64,000 bases of DNA from Plenodomus lindquistii (Eukaryota > Ascomycota > Dothideomycetes > Pleosporales > Leptosphaeriaceae): the NCBI GenBank assembly GCA_025504975.1, contig JANUWI010000002.1:372001-436000 (forward strand), read 5' to 3'. Both the position numbers and the translations under genes were made by a program. The notes beneath the pieces were generated by a model. The model searched no databases. It was not told the DNA's origin and saw nothing but the letters and a program-made list of their open reading frames with translations. Position 1 is the stretch's first letter. Each line of letters starts with the position of its first letter. Below are positions 1 to 10,159 of the stretch, in pieces.

Positions 1-323
1 GCGTTGAGGGCGGTGATGATGCTGCACTTGCCGGGTGTGGTGGTGCTCAGGGTGAGGAACTGGTTGAGGAGTTTGTTTGAGGGTTTTGCGGAATGAGCGT
101 TGGTATCAAGGTATCAAGGATGGTAGGGACTGTACGGCACATGGCTGTGGATACCTATCAAGGCGTTCGGGGTGTGATTTCGTTGGACTGGAATGGTTCA
201 GATCACCTTGAGCGAGGCTGTATTGTTTCGGGGTGATGCGTATGGGCATTCAGCACGCTCAGCGGATATAAAAGGCTTTCATTTCATTTCCTATGCGATA
301 TTTATTCCTCCAACACATTGTCT
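1..323. other. left-edge intergenic segment
   Basis: No supportable gene. On the minus strand a frame is open from about position 113 to the edge and reads TTTPGKCSIITALN near the end, faintly like a P-loop, but there is no ATG and too little sequence to call it. A TATAAAA sequence occurs near 266 on the plus strand, pointing into the 3' end of the carboxypeptidase gene, so it is probably chance. Confidence 0.3.
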
Positions 324-2419
324 CTATAGCAAGCTGACGATCCCCACCATAGCAGCCCATCCCACAACCCATCCCACACTCACAGGCACAAGCTCACCCA
401 CCCCACCCGTAAACACCGGGCCCAGACTCCCCGTCCCACTTGGCGAACTTCCATTCGTCGCATTACCCACCAAATCCGGAAACAAACTACTCGTATTCGC
501 ATCCACAACAATCCAGTTCTTAATCAGCGCACTGCCATCCATGACCGTCTCCCACTGCTCATCCGTGCACTGTCCCCGATCCAACACATAGCACTGCGAT
601 CCAGGGTCCATAACAGGCTCATTTGTAATATTGAAGACATTGCTTGGTCCCTGGGTGCTATAGTCTGCATTCTCAAGCGTCGAAGTGTTACCAGTTGCGA
701 TGTCCAAGTTGAATAGCGCACGTTGGAAGATGCGGTATGCGGTTTCGGGTTGGTAGGCTGGGACTTCGTGGCCGGCTTCGTAGACGCGTGTGAAGGATAG
801 GTTACCGTATTGGCGTACCTGGCCGCCAATATAGGTATCATTTACCACGACAGGGGCGTATCCTGCGTCGGCGAAGGAAGAGGCGTTTGCATATGGGATG
901 GCGAGGGAGAGTAGTTCGCCGCCGTACCAGTTACACGCGTAGTCGCGGTCACCGTAAACGAGTGTGACTTTGATCCCTTCTTCAAGTAGGTAGGCAAGAT
1001 CTTCTTTCCAGCCTGGGCGGGGGTAGTCGCCGATGCTGCGGAAGGCGCGGGAGGAGGCCGAGTTGGATTGTGTCCAGTTGAGAGGTACGCCGAGACCTTC
1101 TTGGACGTGTGGTTGGTCGAGCCAGCCTGCGTACCATGGTGGCGGATATGAAGCTGCGCCCGGAACTGAGATGTCGTAGTAGTTCAGATCTGTGTCGAAG
1201 TAGGGGTCGCGAATGGTTTCTGAGCAGAATGTTTCGGCGGCAGCGCAGACCTCGTTTACGGACTCGTTGAAGCCTTGGTTAGTGGGATCGAAAGCGAGGC
1301 TCTGGTTGCGACAATCTTCTATCTGGTCAAGACAGCCTCCCTCGCGGTAGAGGTTGTCAAGAACCTCCTCGTGGCGTGACTCGTTGATGGCCTTTATGCC
1401 GTAGGTGTTGTTATAGGCCATTTGTGGATATGCAGGCCACTGCACGTAGCGGTCGATACAGCCGTTGATGATGAACAGGGTATCGAGATGCAGGAGGTGT
1501 GTTTGGCCAGTTTCAGTCCAGGTTCCGTTTTCAATCCTTTCATTCTGCTCCTGGAAGTAGGCTGCAAAGGCAGGACCGTATCGTCCACCGTAAGACTCTG
1601 TAGCAATCGAGATGCGATCATCATTTGGCTTGTGCTCTGGAAACTCCTGGAACCAAGTCTGGGCAAAGTGCCAAAGCGCTCGCGCAGAGTTCTCGGAGCC
1701 GCGAGTGGTGAGATTGGAGTCCTGGCTGGGATAAGTACCGACGTAGAAGGAGGCATTCTGTGCTGGAACACCGTTGGAAAAGTCGGCAATTTCGAGATCG
1801 CCAGTGTCCATGTTCGTGGTAATGTTGGTCAATCTGTCGTAGCTTAGGCCGACCTGCACAGGCTGGTCGAGATAGAGCATATTGACCTCGTTGTTCCAGG
1901 ACCACTCGTTGAGGTATGTCGAATTTGAGTCGGAGTTGATGAAGCAAGGTCCATTCTCACGCAACAATCCAAGCATAGAACTTGAACCTGGGCCACCTAC
2001 ACAATGGATGAGCATTAATCCAGATCAAATTCGGGGACTGTATCAGACTCACCATTCATCCAAATAGACAATGGCGCATTTGCAGGATCCTTTCGGGATT
2101 CAAAGAACCAGAAGAAGGTATTGATTTCGTAAGTTTGATTTTGCACACCAAGGTCGGCCAAAGCCTCGGCAGGAAGACGGACATAACCAGAGAAGCTTCT
2201 GACGCCTTGGGTGGTCTCGCAGAGGTCGTTCTTAAAAGGTCGTTAGTATGTTGTTGCAGCCATTCAGCAAGTAGAACATGCCTCCTTGTAGGAAATCTTG
2301 ACACCATCTTCTAGCTGCGAATCAAGTACCGTGACCCCAACAGGTGTCGGTGGGAACTGGGCATAAACGCCGCCCAGAACCGCAATAGCACCGAGTGCAG
2401 ATGACAATGAGAGCATCAT
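324..2419 (-). CDS. secreted/GPI-anchored serine carboxypeptidase (S10 family)
   Basis: Serine carboxypeptidase that removes C-terminal residues from peptides, probably at the cell surface. Three exons: 2282-2419, 2053-2230 and 324-1996, joining to 662 aa. The first intron (2231-2281) has a GC donor and AG acceptor; the second (1997-2052) is GT-AG. The start at 2419 gives a signal peptide (hydrophobic to about residue 20, ending VYAQ). S10 landmarks: WMNGGPGSSS at about 102-111, catalytic Ser in ESYGG (about 240), Asp in GDRDYACNWYGG (about 457) and His in EAGHEVP (about 515). The C-terminus is Ser/Gly/Asn-rich and ends in a hydrophobic stretch with no charged tail, the pattern of a GPI-attachment signal. 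Many N-glycosylation sequons fit secretion. The family is clear; vacuolar versus surface location is inferred. Confidence 0.93.
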
Positions 2420-3425
2420 CACTGCTGTGAAGGTCCAAGTAACTTGAATGACCTGGAAAGTCAAAACGGCTTCTTCGCGCTCTTTATGTGTCGATGTTCC
2501 GCCGAACATAGCACCTCAACGCGGTGCATAAGCGCTAACGAGCTTCCTGGTTGGGCCATAGTGCGTGTCCATCTGCAGTGCGGTGACTTGAGGCAGCCAG
2601 TGAATGATGTTGGGACCTGTGGGGGATCTTGTATAGCCAAGGCTGCCAAGAAGGCTTTTCGGGATCTTGACATAGCCGACAAGTCTTGGGTTACGTGCTT
2701 GTGGGGTTGAATGCTGTGAATGGTGGGCGGAAGGGGAAGGTCGTTAGGTCGGCGAATGATAAGCGTGTTAGTATCAGACGTCATTGTATGGAGGGCTATC
2801 TGAATCTTTGCTGAAGCGGATATTTGGAAACGTCTGTGAAGATCCAGGTGTGCAAATGGTACATTTTCGGTGGCATGGAGGAGCCTTGCAAGGTTGTCCT
2901 CGATGTTCGGTAAGTATGGCGGTCGGATGTACAGTAAGCTTTGGCGGTTGGATGTATGTACAGTAAGCTTTGGCGGCGGGGCGGGAGCACTTGCCCGATT
3001 ATCTAGCCGAGACCAGCCTCACTGCGCAATAGATGGTACCTGTACCCTTCGATACTTGCACACGAGCTACATCTGCATTCACTCGGTGACCAAGATGACT
3101 GCAAGTAATTTTCTTTTTGGTATCTGATATGAATTGAGATACGTTACTTGTAGACCCAAAAGGCTATTGGTCTTCAAGCGGAACACGCCCAGTCCAAGCG
3201 GTATCACAACAATAGCCGGCAATTGCAGGCCACAACGTACCTAGGTGCTCAAATCCCCATATGCCAAAGAACGCCAATCGCCGCCATTCACCGTAACAAG
3301 ACTTGTTTCAAAGATTCAGGGGAGTACTGCAAGATGCAGCAGTACATGCAGCGTTTCCCTTGGGGAAAAGGGATAAGAAAAGAACAAAGACCGTGTTTGA
3401 ACATCAGCCATGGATCAAACGGCAC
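2420..3425. other. intergenic region between carboxypeptidase and CenH3
   Basis: About 1 kb holding the carboxypeptidase promoter and the 3' flank of the CenH3 gene. Only short frames without recognisable domains are present. It contains a two-copy tandem repeat at 2929-2976. A minus-strand frame near 2530-2700 has coding-like composition but no start, splice logic or family match that I can support. Confidence 0.5.
2929..2976. repeat. two-copy tandem repeat, 29-bp period
   Basis: The 19-base string GTACAGTAAGCTTTGGCGG occurs at 2929-2947 and again at 2958-2976, with flanking bases also similar. This is a local duplication upstream of the carboxypeptidase gene; no function is evident. Confidence 0.8.
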
Positions 3426-4029
3426 TCAAACAGGCGCACCCCATGCAGCGCGCAGTCGCCGAGCGAGTTGGATATCCTTTTGCTGGATTGTGACGCGTTT
3501 GGCGTGGATGGCGCACAAATTTGCATCGTGGAAGAGGTTCACCAGAAAGGCCTCGGTCGCTTCTTGCAGGGCTCCAATGGCCTGGGACTGCCATTGGGTA
3601 GGACCGTTCTCACCCGAAACATTCTGGGCAATCTCTCGCACCTGCGGGGGCGTTAGTGGTCAGGTTTCGGTATGATTGCGACTCTCCTCGGCGGTGTTGT
3701 GTTGATGCGTACCAGTCGCTGAAAGGGCGTCTTCAGAAGCAGCAAGTCGGTTGACTTCTGGTATCGTCTGATCTCGCGCAGAGCGACAGTGCCAGGCCTG
3801 TAGCGGCTCTTTTTGCGATCGGGCGCGGGACCTGTTTGTCCAACTGGGCGCAGCAGTTAGCATAGCATCCTGGTTGCGCGCGCAAGTCGCTGCTGCCAAA
3901 AGTCGGAGCGCACATACGTCTTTTGCCGGCTTCTTTCCGCGCGCTCGCATCTGACCTCCCGCCGGTGCTGGGTCTGCCTCCACGCGATGGGCGCGCCTTG
4001 TTTTTGCGGGTGGGTGTTTTGCTCGACAT
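3426..4029 (-). CDS. cenH3: centromere-specific histone H3 variant (CENP-A/CenH3)
   Basis: Replaces H3 in centromeric nucleosomes and founds the kinetochore. Three exons: 3918-4029, 3713-3843 and 3426-3641, with introns of 74 and 71 bp, joining to 152 aa. The start at 4029 (MSSKTPTRKNK) opens a basic tail unlike the canonical H3 tail. Exon 2 gives RYRPGTVALREIRRYQ and TPFQRL, the H3 alpha-N/alpha-1 region. Exon 3 gives VREIAQ, then a longer loop 1 (NVSGENGPTQWQ, about three residues more than H3, with the Trp typical of CENP-A), then ALQEATEAFLV, NLCAIHAKRVTI and KDIQLARR. The C-terminus extends past RR as LRAAWGAPV. Tail divergence, longer loop 1 and the Trp separate it from canonical H3. 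It is divergently paired with derlin and has an ACGCGT box just upstream. Confidence 0.95.
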
Positions 4030-4065
4030 GATGGTGGGCGTGTCGCGACGGCGTGTATGTGCGCA

Positions 4066-4071
4066 ACGCGT
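4066..4071. promoter_or_regulatory. candidate MCB (ACGCGT) element of cenH3
   Basis: The palindrome ACGCGT lies 37 bp upstream of the cenH3 start codon. In yeasts this is the MluI cell-cycle box bound by MBF for G1/S expression. A role here is inference from position and from the S-phase-linked biology of CenH3; one 6-bp match can be chance. Confidence 0.35.
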
Positions 4072-4361
4072 AAACAATCGAGTCGCGCCGCGCTGCTTGG
4101 GTCTCTGGCGGCGATGTGGTGTGGGTATAGGGATGAGACAAGGACAGCAGGGGGCAGATCAACAGGCAGACCGGGCGCACAATCCGGAAGCGATGCAGGC
4201 GCCGTTATTGTTCTCTGGCGATTGTTGTACTCGAGGGGCTGGGGCTGGGGGGATGGCGGAATGCAGCACGTGTGGCTGGCGCCGGGCGCATGCAGGAACC
4301 GCGCTTGGGCCTGGGGCAAAGCCGATTGCCCGATTGCCTGGCTCTTCGGCGGGCTCTACGT

Positions 4362-4396
4362 TTGGCGGTTGGCGGTTGGCGGTTGGCGGTTGGCGG
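4362..4396. repeat. five perfect copies of TTGGCGG
   Basis: A 7-bp unit TTGGCGG is repeated five times without interruption in the shared cenH3-der1 promoter, about 170 bp before the derlin start. It could be a microsatellite or a cluster of factor sites; the unit resembles an E2F-like TTTGGCGG core. Confidence 0.9.
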
Positions 4397-4566
4397 GCAC
4401 TAAGAGGTTACGTAGCCACAACCAACCCTCCCACGTCTTCGCTCTATGAACACCTCGCATCTCGGCGCGCAATTGGCGCATCCCTCCACCACCAGCTCTT
4501 CCACCACATCGTCTGGAACATTCATCCCAACTCACCCCAGCTCGACTCTCGCTTCGCCTCGGCACA

Positions 4567-5363
4567 ATGGCAAACGCGCTCGCCGGCGGGGACGGCATGA
4601 TGGGCGGCGTGGGCGGCTTCCCTCTCGAGCAGTGGTTCTACGAGATGCCCGTCTGCACCCGCTGGTGGATGACGGCCGCCCTCAGTGCCAGCGTGCTCGT
4701 GCAGTGCCACATCCTCTCGCCCTTCCAGCTCTTCTACAGCGTGCGCACCGTCTTCTTCAAGAGCCAGTACTGGCGCTTGCTCACCACCTTCTTCTACTTT
4801 GGGCCCCTCAGCCTCGATCTGCTCTACCACATATTCTTCCTCCAGCGCTATTCACGCCTGCTCGAAGAGGCTTCGGGACGCTCGCCCGCCCACTTCTCAT
4901 GGCTCCTCACCTTTACCGCCACGCTGCTCCTCTGCATCGCCCCCGTCTTCTCCATGGCCTTCCTCGGCTCCGCCCTTTCGAGCACCCTCATCTACATCTG
5001 GAGCAGGAAGAACCCTGATACTATGCTCAGCTTTCTGGGCCTGTTGGTCTTCAAGGCTCCCTACCTGCCCTGGGTGCTCATGGCATTCTCGCTCATCATG
5101 CATGGGACCGTACCCAAGGATGAACTGTGCGGCATAGTAGTCGGCCACAGTACGTTCCGTCACCTCACTGTATTGCCAAAAGCTAACCACATGCAGTTTG
5201 GTACTATTTCAACGACATCTACCCACCGCTGCACAACAACCACAGCCCTCTTCACCCGCCCTCGTGGTGGGTTCGGATGGTAGAGGGACGGCCCGCGCCT
5301 GGAGAGGAGACCGTGGTGGATGCGCCCACCGAGATTGAAGCAGAAGCTGTACCATTACATTAG
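4567..5363 (+). CDS. der1: derlin (Der1-like ER membrane protein)
   Basis: Derlins are rhomboid-like pseudoproteases of the ER membrane that help extract misfolded proteins for ERAD. Two exons: 4567-5149 and 5197-5363 (47-bp intron), 249 aa. The start MANALAGGDG precedes an N-terminal cytosolic segment with EQWFYEMPVCTRWWMTA. Family landmarks are QYWRLLTTFFYFGPLSLDLL (the WR motif), several hydrophobic helices, APYLPWVLMAFSLI, and GHIWYYFNDIYPP formed across the intron, matching the derlin GH-x-YYF-x-D-x-YP element. The C-terminus is short and acidic (VVDAPTEIEAEA). Shares a 537-bp divergent promoter with cenH3. Confidence 0.95.
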
Positions 5364-5858
5364 ACACGAGGCATGGCAATTGGCGTTTTGGCGACTGGAT
5401 ACATGGCGAGAGATACCCTGCTCTACGCGGGCAACATGGACATTTGCATACATTAGTATCGGGGCCTGGACCAGGCATGTACATACTACAACCCATTGAT
5501 TCGAGTATGGAATCAGCATTTCCGGTCCCGCATTCCCGTCTCTCGTCCCCATTGAACCACTGATCCAATCATTTTCCAGCACGTGCGTTTAGTCTGAGGC
5601 TCACATACCAGGGTGCGGAACAGCTCCTTCCTCTTCGAGTTAGTATCGCCGTGGACCTGCATATCACCACCTCAAGCTTTCAACCAAAGTTGTTGTGGCA
5701 ATGGGACGGACGTGGCCGATGTCGTTGATAAGTGGTTGAACTAACCTCGCTGATAAGGGCCGGTCGGAATCCGTCTTCATACTTAAGCATCACACAATCC
5801 CCGTCGTTTGGTCGTGATCAGATCGTTGGGAAAACTCTAATTCGACCAACTCTTGACA
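5364..5858. other. intergenic der1 3' flank / nuclease promoter
   Basis: No gene seen. The 3' end of der1 and the promoter of the nuclease lie here; GATAAG at 5752-5757 is a GATA-factor type motif, a single match without further support. Confidence 0.4.
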
Positions 5859-6915
5859 ATGACGCCTCGCAAGACGACTCTCCTGCCTCTGCTGGCAGCG
5901 TTGCCATTGGCTTCTGCCTGGGGCTCCCTAGGCCATACTACTGTCGCCTACCTCGCACAGAACTTTGTGTCTCATAAGACTGCCAAGTTTGCTCAGAAGC
6001 TCTTCAATGACACTTCACCTGCATACCTCGCCAGTGTAGCGACATGGGCTGATAGCTATCGTTATGAGAAAGGCGGCGAGTTCTCCTCTGTAAGTCATCA
6101 GTACCACAGTAATTGAAAAGAGTCAACCTTAAACTCCAAACTAGGTGTACCACTACATTGATGCTTTGGACAACCCACCTGAGAGCTGCAACGTAAACTA
6201 CGAGCGCGATTGTCCCGAGGAAGGCTGCATCGTCTCTGCCATTGCCAATTACTCAAGTCGGGCCGTGACCAAATCTGTCGGTCTCGTTGAGCAGCAAAAG
6301 GCCTTGAAATGGGTCATCCACTTTATCGGCGACATCCACCAACCTCTGCACGTTGAGAACCTCGCAATTGGCGGCAACCAGATCAACGTGACATTCAACG
6401 GCGTGAAGACCAACCTCCACTCCATCTGGGACACTGCCATCCCACAAAAGGCTATCGGCAACTTCTCGCAAGCCACTGCCTCAGCTTGGGCCACAAACTT
6501 GACAGCGGAGATCAAGCACGGCCAATACAAGAAAGAGGCCAAGACGTGGCTCAAGGGCCTCAAGGTCAAGAAGCCCGTTGATAGCGCCATGGGCTGGGCC
6601 AGCGATGCCAACAAGTACGTTTGCACTACTGTCCTTCCCGAGGGCCCAGACGCAGTCTTTGGAAAGGAATTGTCCGGTGCCTACTATGAGACTGCCATCC
6701 CTGTTGTGAAGAAGCAAATTGCCAAGGCTGGATACAGGCTGGCAGCTTGGTTGGACGCCGTGGTTGAGCAAGCAGAGAAGGGTGGATACAAGCACAAGGA
6801 TGAGAAGAGGGCTGAGAGGGCGACGTTTGGGTTGGAGCCTTGGATGCAGGAGGCGAGGCAGGCGAGGAGGGACTTTGGTGGAGACTGTGGGTGCACCAAG
6901 GAACATGCTCACTAG
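5859..6915 (+). CDS. secreted S1/P1 zinc nuclease
   Basis: Extracellular nuclease cleaving single-stranded DNA/RNA and 3'-phosphates, used for nucleic acid scavenging. Two exons: 5859-6089 and 6145-6915 (55-bp intron), 333 aa. The signal peptide ends in LASA so the mature protein begins with Trp21, whose amino group is a zinc ligand in P1. All nine zinc ligands of P1 align at a constant offset of 20: Trp21, His26, Asp65, His80, His136, Asp140, His146, His169 and Asp173 (motifs WGSLGH, TWADSYR, VIHFIGDIHQPLH, LHSIWD). N-glycosylation sites NYS, NVT, NFS and NLT are present. The C-terminal part is Lys/Arg/Glu-rich and ends CGCTKEHAH. Intact and probably active. Confidence 0.95.
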
Positions 6916-7281
6916 ATGCATCAAGCTGTAAGATGTAGATGAAGCTGAAAAAATAACGATTTAATAAGAATACCGATGCCAACATAGTTCTTCTCTCGTC
7001 AGAATTTCTTCATGACACAAGCCATAAATCTTCTGTCAAAGACACCAAACAATCACCGTTCAAAATCAATAACATACGTTTGATGGAAGTCCTCTTGCTT
7101 GTCCTCCTCTACCCCTTTCCGTCATTCCAACACCTTCACACGTGACAGCGCGTCCCCTGACGTCATGACTATACTTTCACACCGTCAACCATTCCTTCAA
7201 AATTCCTCACTCAATCCGTCTCACCCACCCCCAAACCATCCTCATACCATTCCCATGACCCCCCAAAACCCCATCAACACA
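6916..7281. other. intergenic nuclease 3' flank / caleosin-like promoter
   Basis: Contains the nuclease 3' untranslated region (AATAA-rich near 6950-6970) and the pyrimidine-rich leader of the next gene. The reading frame of the next gene stays open upstream to 7099 but only through a TTG, with later ATGs at 7165 and 7255. Confidence 0.5.
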
Positions 7282-7881
7282 ATGTCACGACCCACATACA
7301 CCGCCTTCCAACGGCACCTCCTCTTCTTCTCAACACCAACCCCCAATCCCCGCCTAACCGTCCTCTCCGCGCTCAAAGCCTCCGTCTCACTGGGCCTCGA
7401 CTTCCCTGTCGCCCTCCTCCTCTCCCTCTCTCTCCGAATCCTCTACACCCCCCTCCCCTACTTCTGGCGTCCCATCTACATCGCCGACATCCCCCCCTCC
7501 TCGCACCGCACACAACTCACTTCCGCGCGGCTACCAACCAACAAGTCAACGTTCTCGTGTACAGAGTTACTCAACTTACTGGGCGCAAGCGATCAGGGTA
7601 AAGGGTGGATAAAGCATAAAATTGATCAGGGGCATGTGGTGGGGTTTTGGAGCATGGCGGCGGATGCGAAGACGCATGTTGTGAGGCGGAAGGATGTCGA
7701 GGCGTTTCAGCAGGGGGAGTGGGAGGAAAGTGTTGTGAAGAGGAGGAAGGGCAGGGAAGATGTGCTGCCGCTTTGGAGAGGGGGACCGGTTTGGGTGAAG
7801 GGACATAGTTGGGCGGTTGGGAGGTTGTTGGGGGTTAGGGTTTATGAGGGGGAGGGTGGAGAAGGGGGGAAGATGGAGTAG
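7282..7881 (+). CDS. caleosin-like protein lacking the EF-hand
   Basis: Single exon, 199 aa from the ATG at 7282 (A at -3); in-frame ATGs at 7255 and 7165 are alternatives. The order of elements follows fungal caleosins, lipid-droplet peroxygenases: QRHLLFF corresponds to the helix with the first haem-linked His, then a Leu-rich membrane segment LGLDFPVALLLSLSLRIL, a proline-rich knot (YTPLPYFWRPIYIADI), and a C-terminal half with ELLNLLG, KGWIKHKIDQGHVVGFWSMAAD and a final KDVEAFQQGEWEE. The acidic calcium loop that should follow FF is replaced by STPTPNPR, so calcium binding is not expected. The family link rests on my reading of segment order and is moderate. The last third is Gly/Glu-rich low complexity. 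Confidence 0.55.
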   Translation: MSRPTYTAFQRHLLFFSTPTPNPRLTVLSALKASVSLGLDFPVALLLSLSLRILYTPLPYFWRPIYIADIPPSSHRTQLTSARLPTNKSTFSCTELLNLLGASDQGKGWIKHKIDQGHVVGFWSMAADAKTHVVRRKDVEAFQQGEWEESVVKRRKGREDVLPLWRGGPVWVKGHSWAVGRLLGVRVYEGEGGEGGKME

Positions 7882-9054
7882 AGGGGGGGTTGTGAAGAGT
7901 AGGGTAGATTTGGTGGGGAAGGAGATGAAGGTACCGTTTCAAGGCTGCATGATACATGATGATTACGTATACATGTAGCGTCAACTCATCACTGCCGGAC
8001 ATGAGGAAACCAGCAAAGAAAACCTTGGGTGCAAAACAAATTAGCTGTATACGTTTCTTGAGGGTTGAAAGATCTTGCAACTCAAGTATGGCATGGACAG
8101 GGGAGGTTGTAAACACATCGGGTCAGATACCTGCTAATCTTTAATCAATTGTCTTTCTGGACTTTCAAAATGTTAAAGGTGCTATTCGTTGAAATTGACC
8201 GGATTCAAAATGATGTGTCTGTGTCCTATAGGATGAGGGGTTGGCAGCTCCTAGCCTGCACGGTCGTGCGTCACTTACATTCCGCACCCCGCATCTTTAG
8301 TGAACATGGATACGGTAGCGAGGACCACCCACCCACCCATGTCTCGTGCAAACTAGGCGACTTATCCCTGAATTTTGACAACTGTAGCACCTCTCCACAA
8401 CACTATCGTGTAATTCTGAAACATGGTGATTACTAAACGCATTTGGATGCATATTTCTAAAGTTCATGGAGGGATGGTATATTCTTCTAGTCTCAAATTG
8501 CGGGTCTTCATTCCTCATTTCAAATCCCCACCATCTCTCACCAAAACACGGGCTGACTCCAATCCAAGCAAAGTAGAAGGATGATTCTCGCGATAAGGCG
8601 TATGATAAGAGACCTGATCCACAGAGGTTTGCTTTTTAAAGCCTTTTGGAGACTCTAGATTGCACAATCACCTATTTGGTCGTAGAGAGGTCTTGCAAGC
8701 GGTTGAAGTTGATAGTGAATGGCCACTTCGACTTGTCCTTCTAGGCCTCGATAGGCTGTGATCCGCTCGTCCTCGCAATGTACGGTTGTCTAGTGAGCTA
8801 ATGCCGAGGTCACTAGAGCTACGCGCGCATTGATTCCGCTTTGGCAGAGACAGAGCTTCAGCTAGTGACTTTGACGCCCGTCAGCCCACTTGAGAACCAA
8901 CAACCGTACCAATACTGCACGTGTCATACCCCTACGACGGAGGGTGCGGATATAAAAGCCACTCTTATCACAATTTCGACTGATAACTGACTATCCCTCC
9001 AATTCATTGAGCAATTGCTGTGTCCAGTACTCACACTTTTCTAAAATCAACAGT
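7882..9054. other. 1.2-kb intergenic region
   Basis: No gene seen; only short frames. The right end is the hydrolase promoter, with a TATA box at 8951. Confidence 0.5.
8951..8957 (+). promoter_or_regulatory. TATA box of the alpha/beta hydrolase gene
   Basis: TATAAAA lies 104 bp upstream of the ATG at 9055, a usual distance for a TATA-driven fungal gene, suggesting inducible expression. Confidence 0.55.
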
Positions 9055-10159
9055 ATGGAGAGCAAAGGCGAATACGCAGCGTCATGGTTACAGGTGAGCT
9101 CCAAGACGACATGTGAAAGTTTTGCTGCAAACAACCATCCTGACATTCACAGTTGGAAGAAGCTCTAGGCTCGAGATTTGTCCTCGACGGCAGCACCGCC
9201 GATGAGCTTCGCGCGCAATTTGGAGGGCTCACCCCATTAATCGCCTCACAAATGCCACCGCCCAGCGACGCAGTAAATGTTTCAGAGCATCAACTCGAGC
9301 ACTTTCGTGTGCGGACCTACAGAGCAAAGAACGCATCCAACGGAGACCTACCCATCGGCGTCTACGCTCATGGAGGAGGCTTCGTCCTAGGAGATATTGA
9401 TGCCGTAGACCCACTCTGCCGTACTCTGGCGGAACACACTCCAGCCGTGTATATCAGTGTAAACTACCGCTTATCTCCTGAGCACAAAGCGCCCACCCAC
9501 CTCAACGACATGATCGCAGCTGTCCAATGGGTAAGTTTCTTCCCCGAAGAAAAAACAGCAAACCACTCTTGTACACAACGCTAACTCCAAACAAGGCACA
9601 CGAAAACGCCTCCCTATTCAAAGGCAACGCGTCCAAAATCTTCACAATGGGCGATTCCGCAGGCGGCACGCTCGCCCTCGCCGTAACCCGCAAAACCATC
9701 CTAGCACAAACTTCCCTACCACCCGACGTCATCAAAGGAATCCTCGCTCTCGTCCCCGCAACCTTCCACCCAGAGCATGTCCCAGAAAAGTATCAATCAG
9801 ACTACAAGGCGTACAGCGAAAACACCAACGTCCCCATGATCAACCAAAAGTCCATGGAAACGTTTTTCAACCTCAGCGGCATCGACAAGACCAACGCCGA
9901 ATACTTCATTGGCATGGATAGCTTGATGCTTGCAGCGCTCCCGCCTACGTACATTGCGACGTGTGAATTCGATCCGTTGAGAGATGATGGGATTGTTTTG
10001 GCGAAGGCGTTGAGGGAAGCTGGGGCGAAGGTCAAGGAAGAGTATTATGCGGGGTTGCCGCATGCGTTTTGGTATGTTCCTAGTTTACCGGAGACGGCGC
10101 AGTTTATGCAGAATTTGTTTCAGGGTGTGCAGTGGGTTTTGGGACAGATGCGGGGATAG
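9055..10159 (+). CDS. alpha/beta hydrolase fold-3 (HSL-type esterase/lipase)
   Basis: Esterase of the hormone-sensitive-lipase family acting on short acyl esters. Three exons: 9055-9093, 9153-9530 and 9596-10159 (introns 59 and 65 bp), 326 aa. Exon 1 encodes only 13 residues. The oxyanion-hole motif HGGG is at 86-89 (YAHGGGFVLGD), followed by VNYRLSPEHKAP. The nucleophile Ser160 lies in GDSAGG, Asp265 in CEFDPLRDDG and His295 in LPHAFWY, a complete triad. No signal peptide, so probably cytosolic. The physiological substrate cannot be told from sequence; no biosynthetic cluster surrounds it. Confidence 0.93.

Noticed and set aside
1..113. Minus-strand frame with P-loop-like TTTPGKCSIITALN
   Set aside because: Too short, no start codon, and the loop lacks a clear GxxxxGK[S/T] pattern.
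2461..2784. Minus-strand frame upstream of the carboxypeptidase considered as extra 5' exon
   Set aside because: The signal peptide start at 2419 already gives a complete enzyme; no splice site links the upstream frame.
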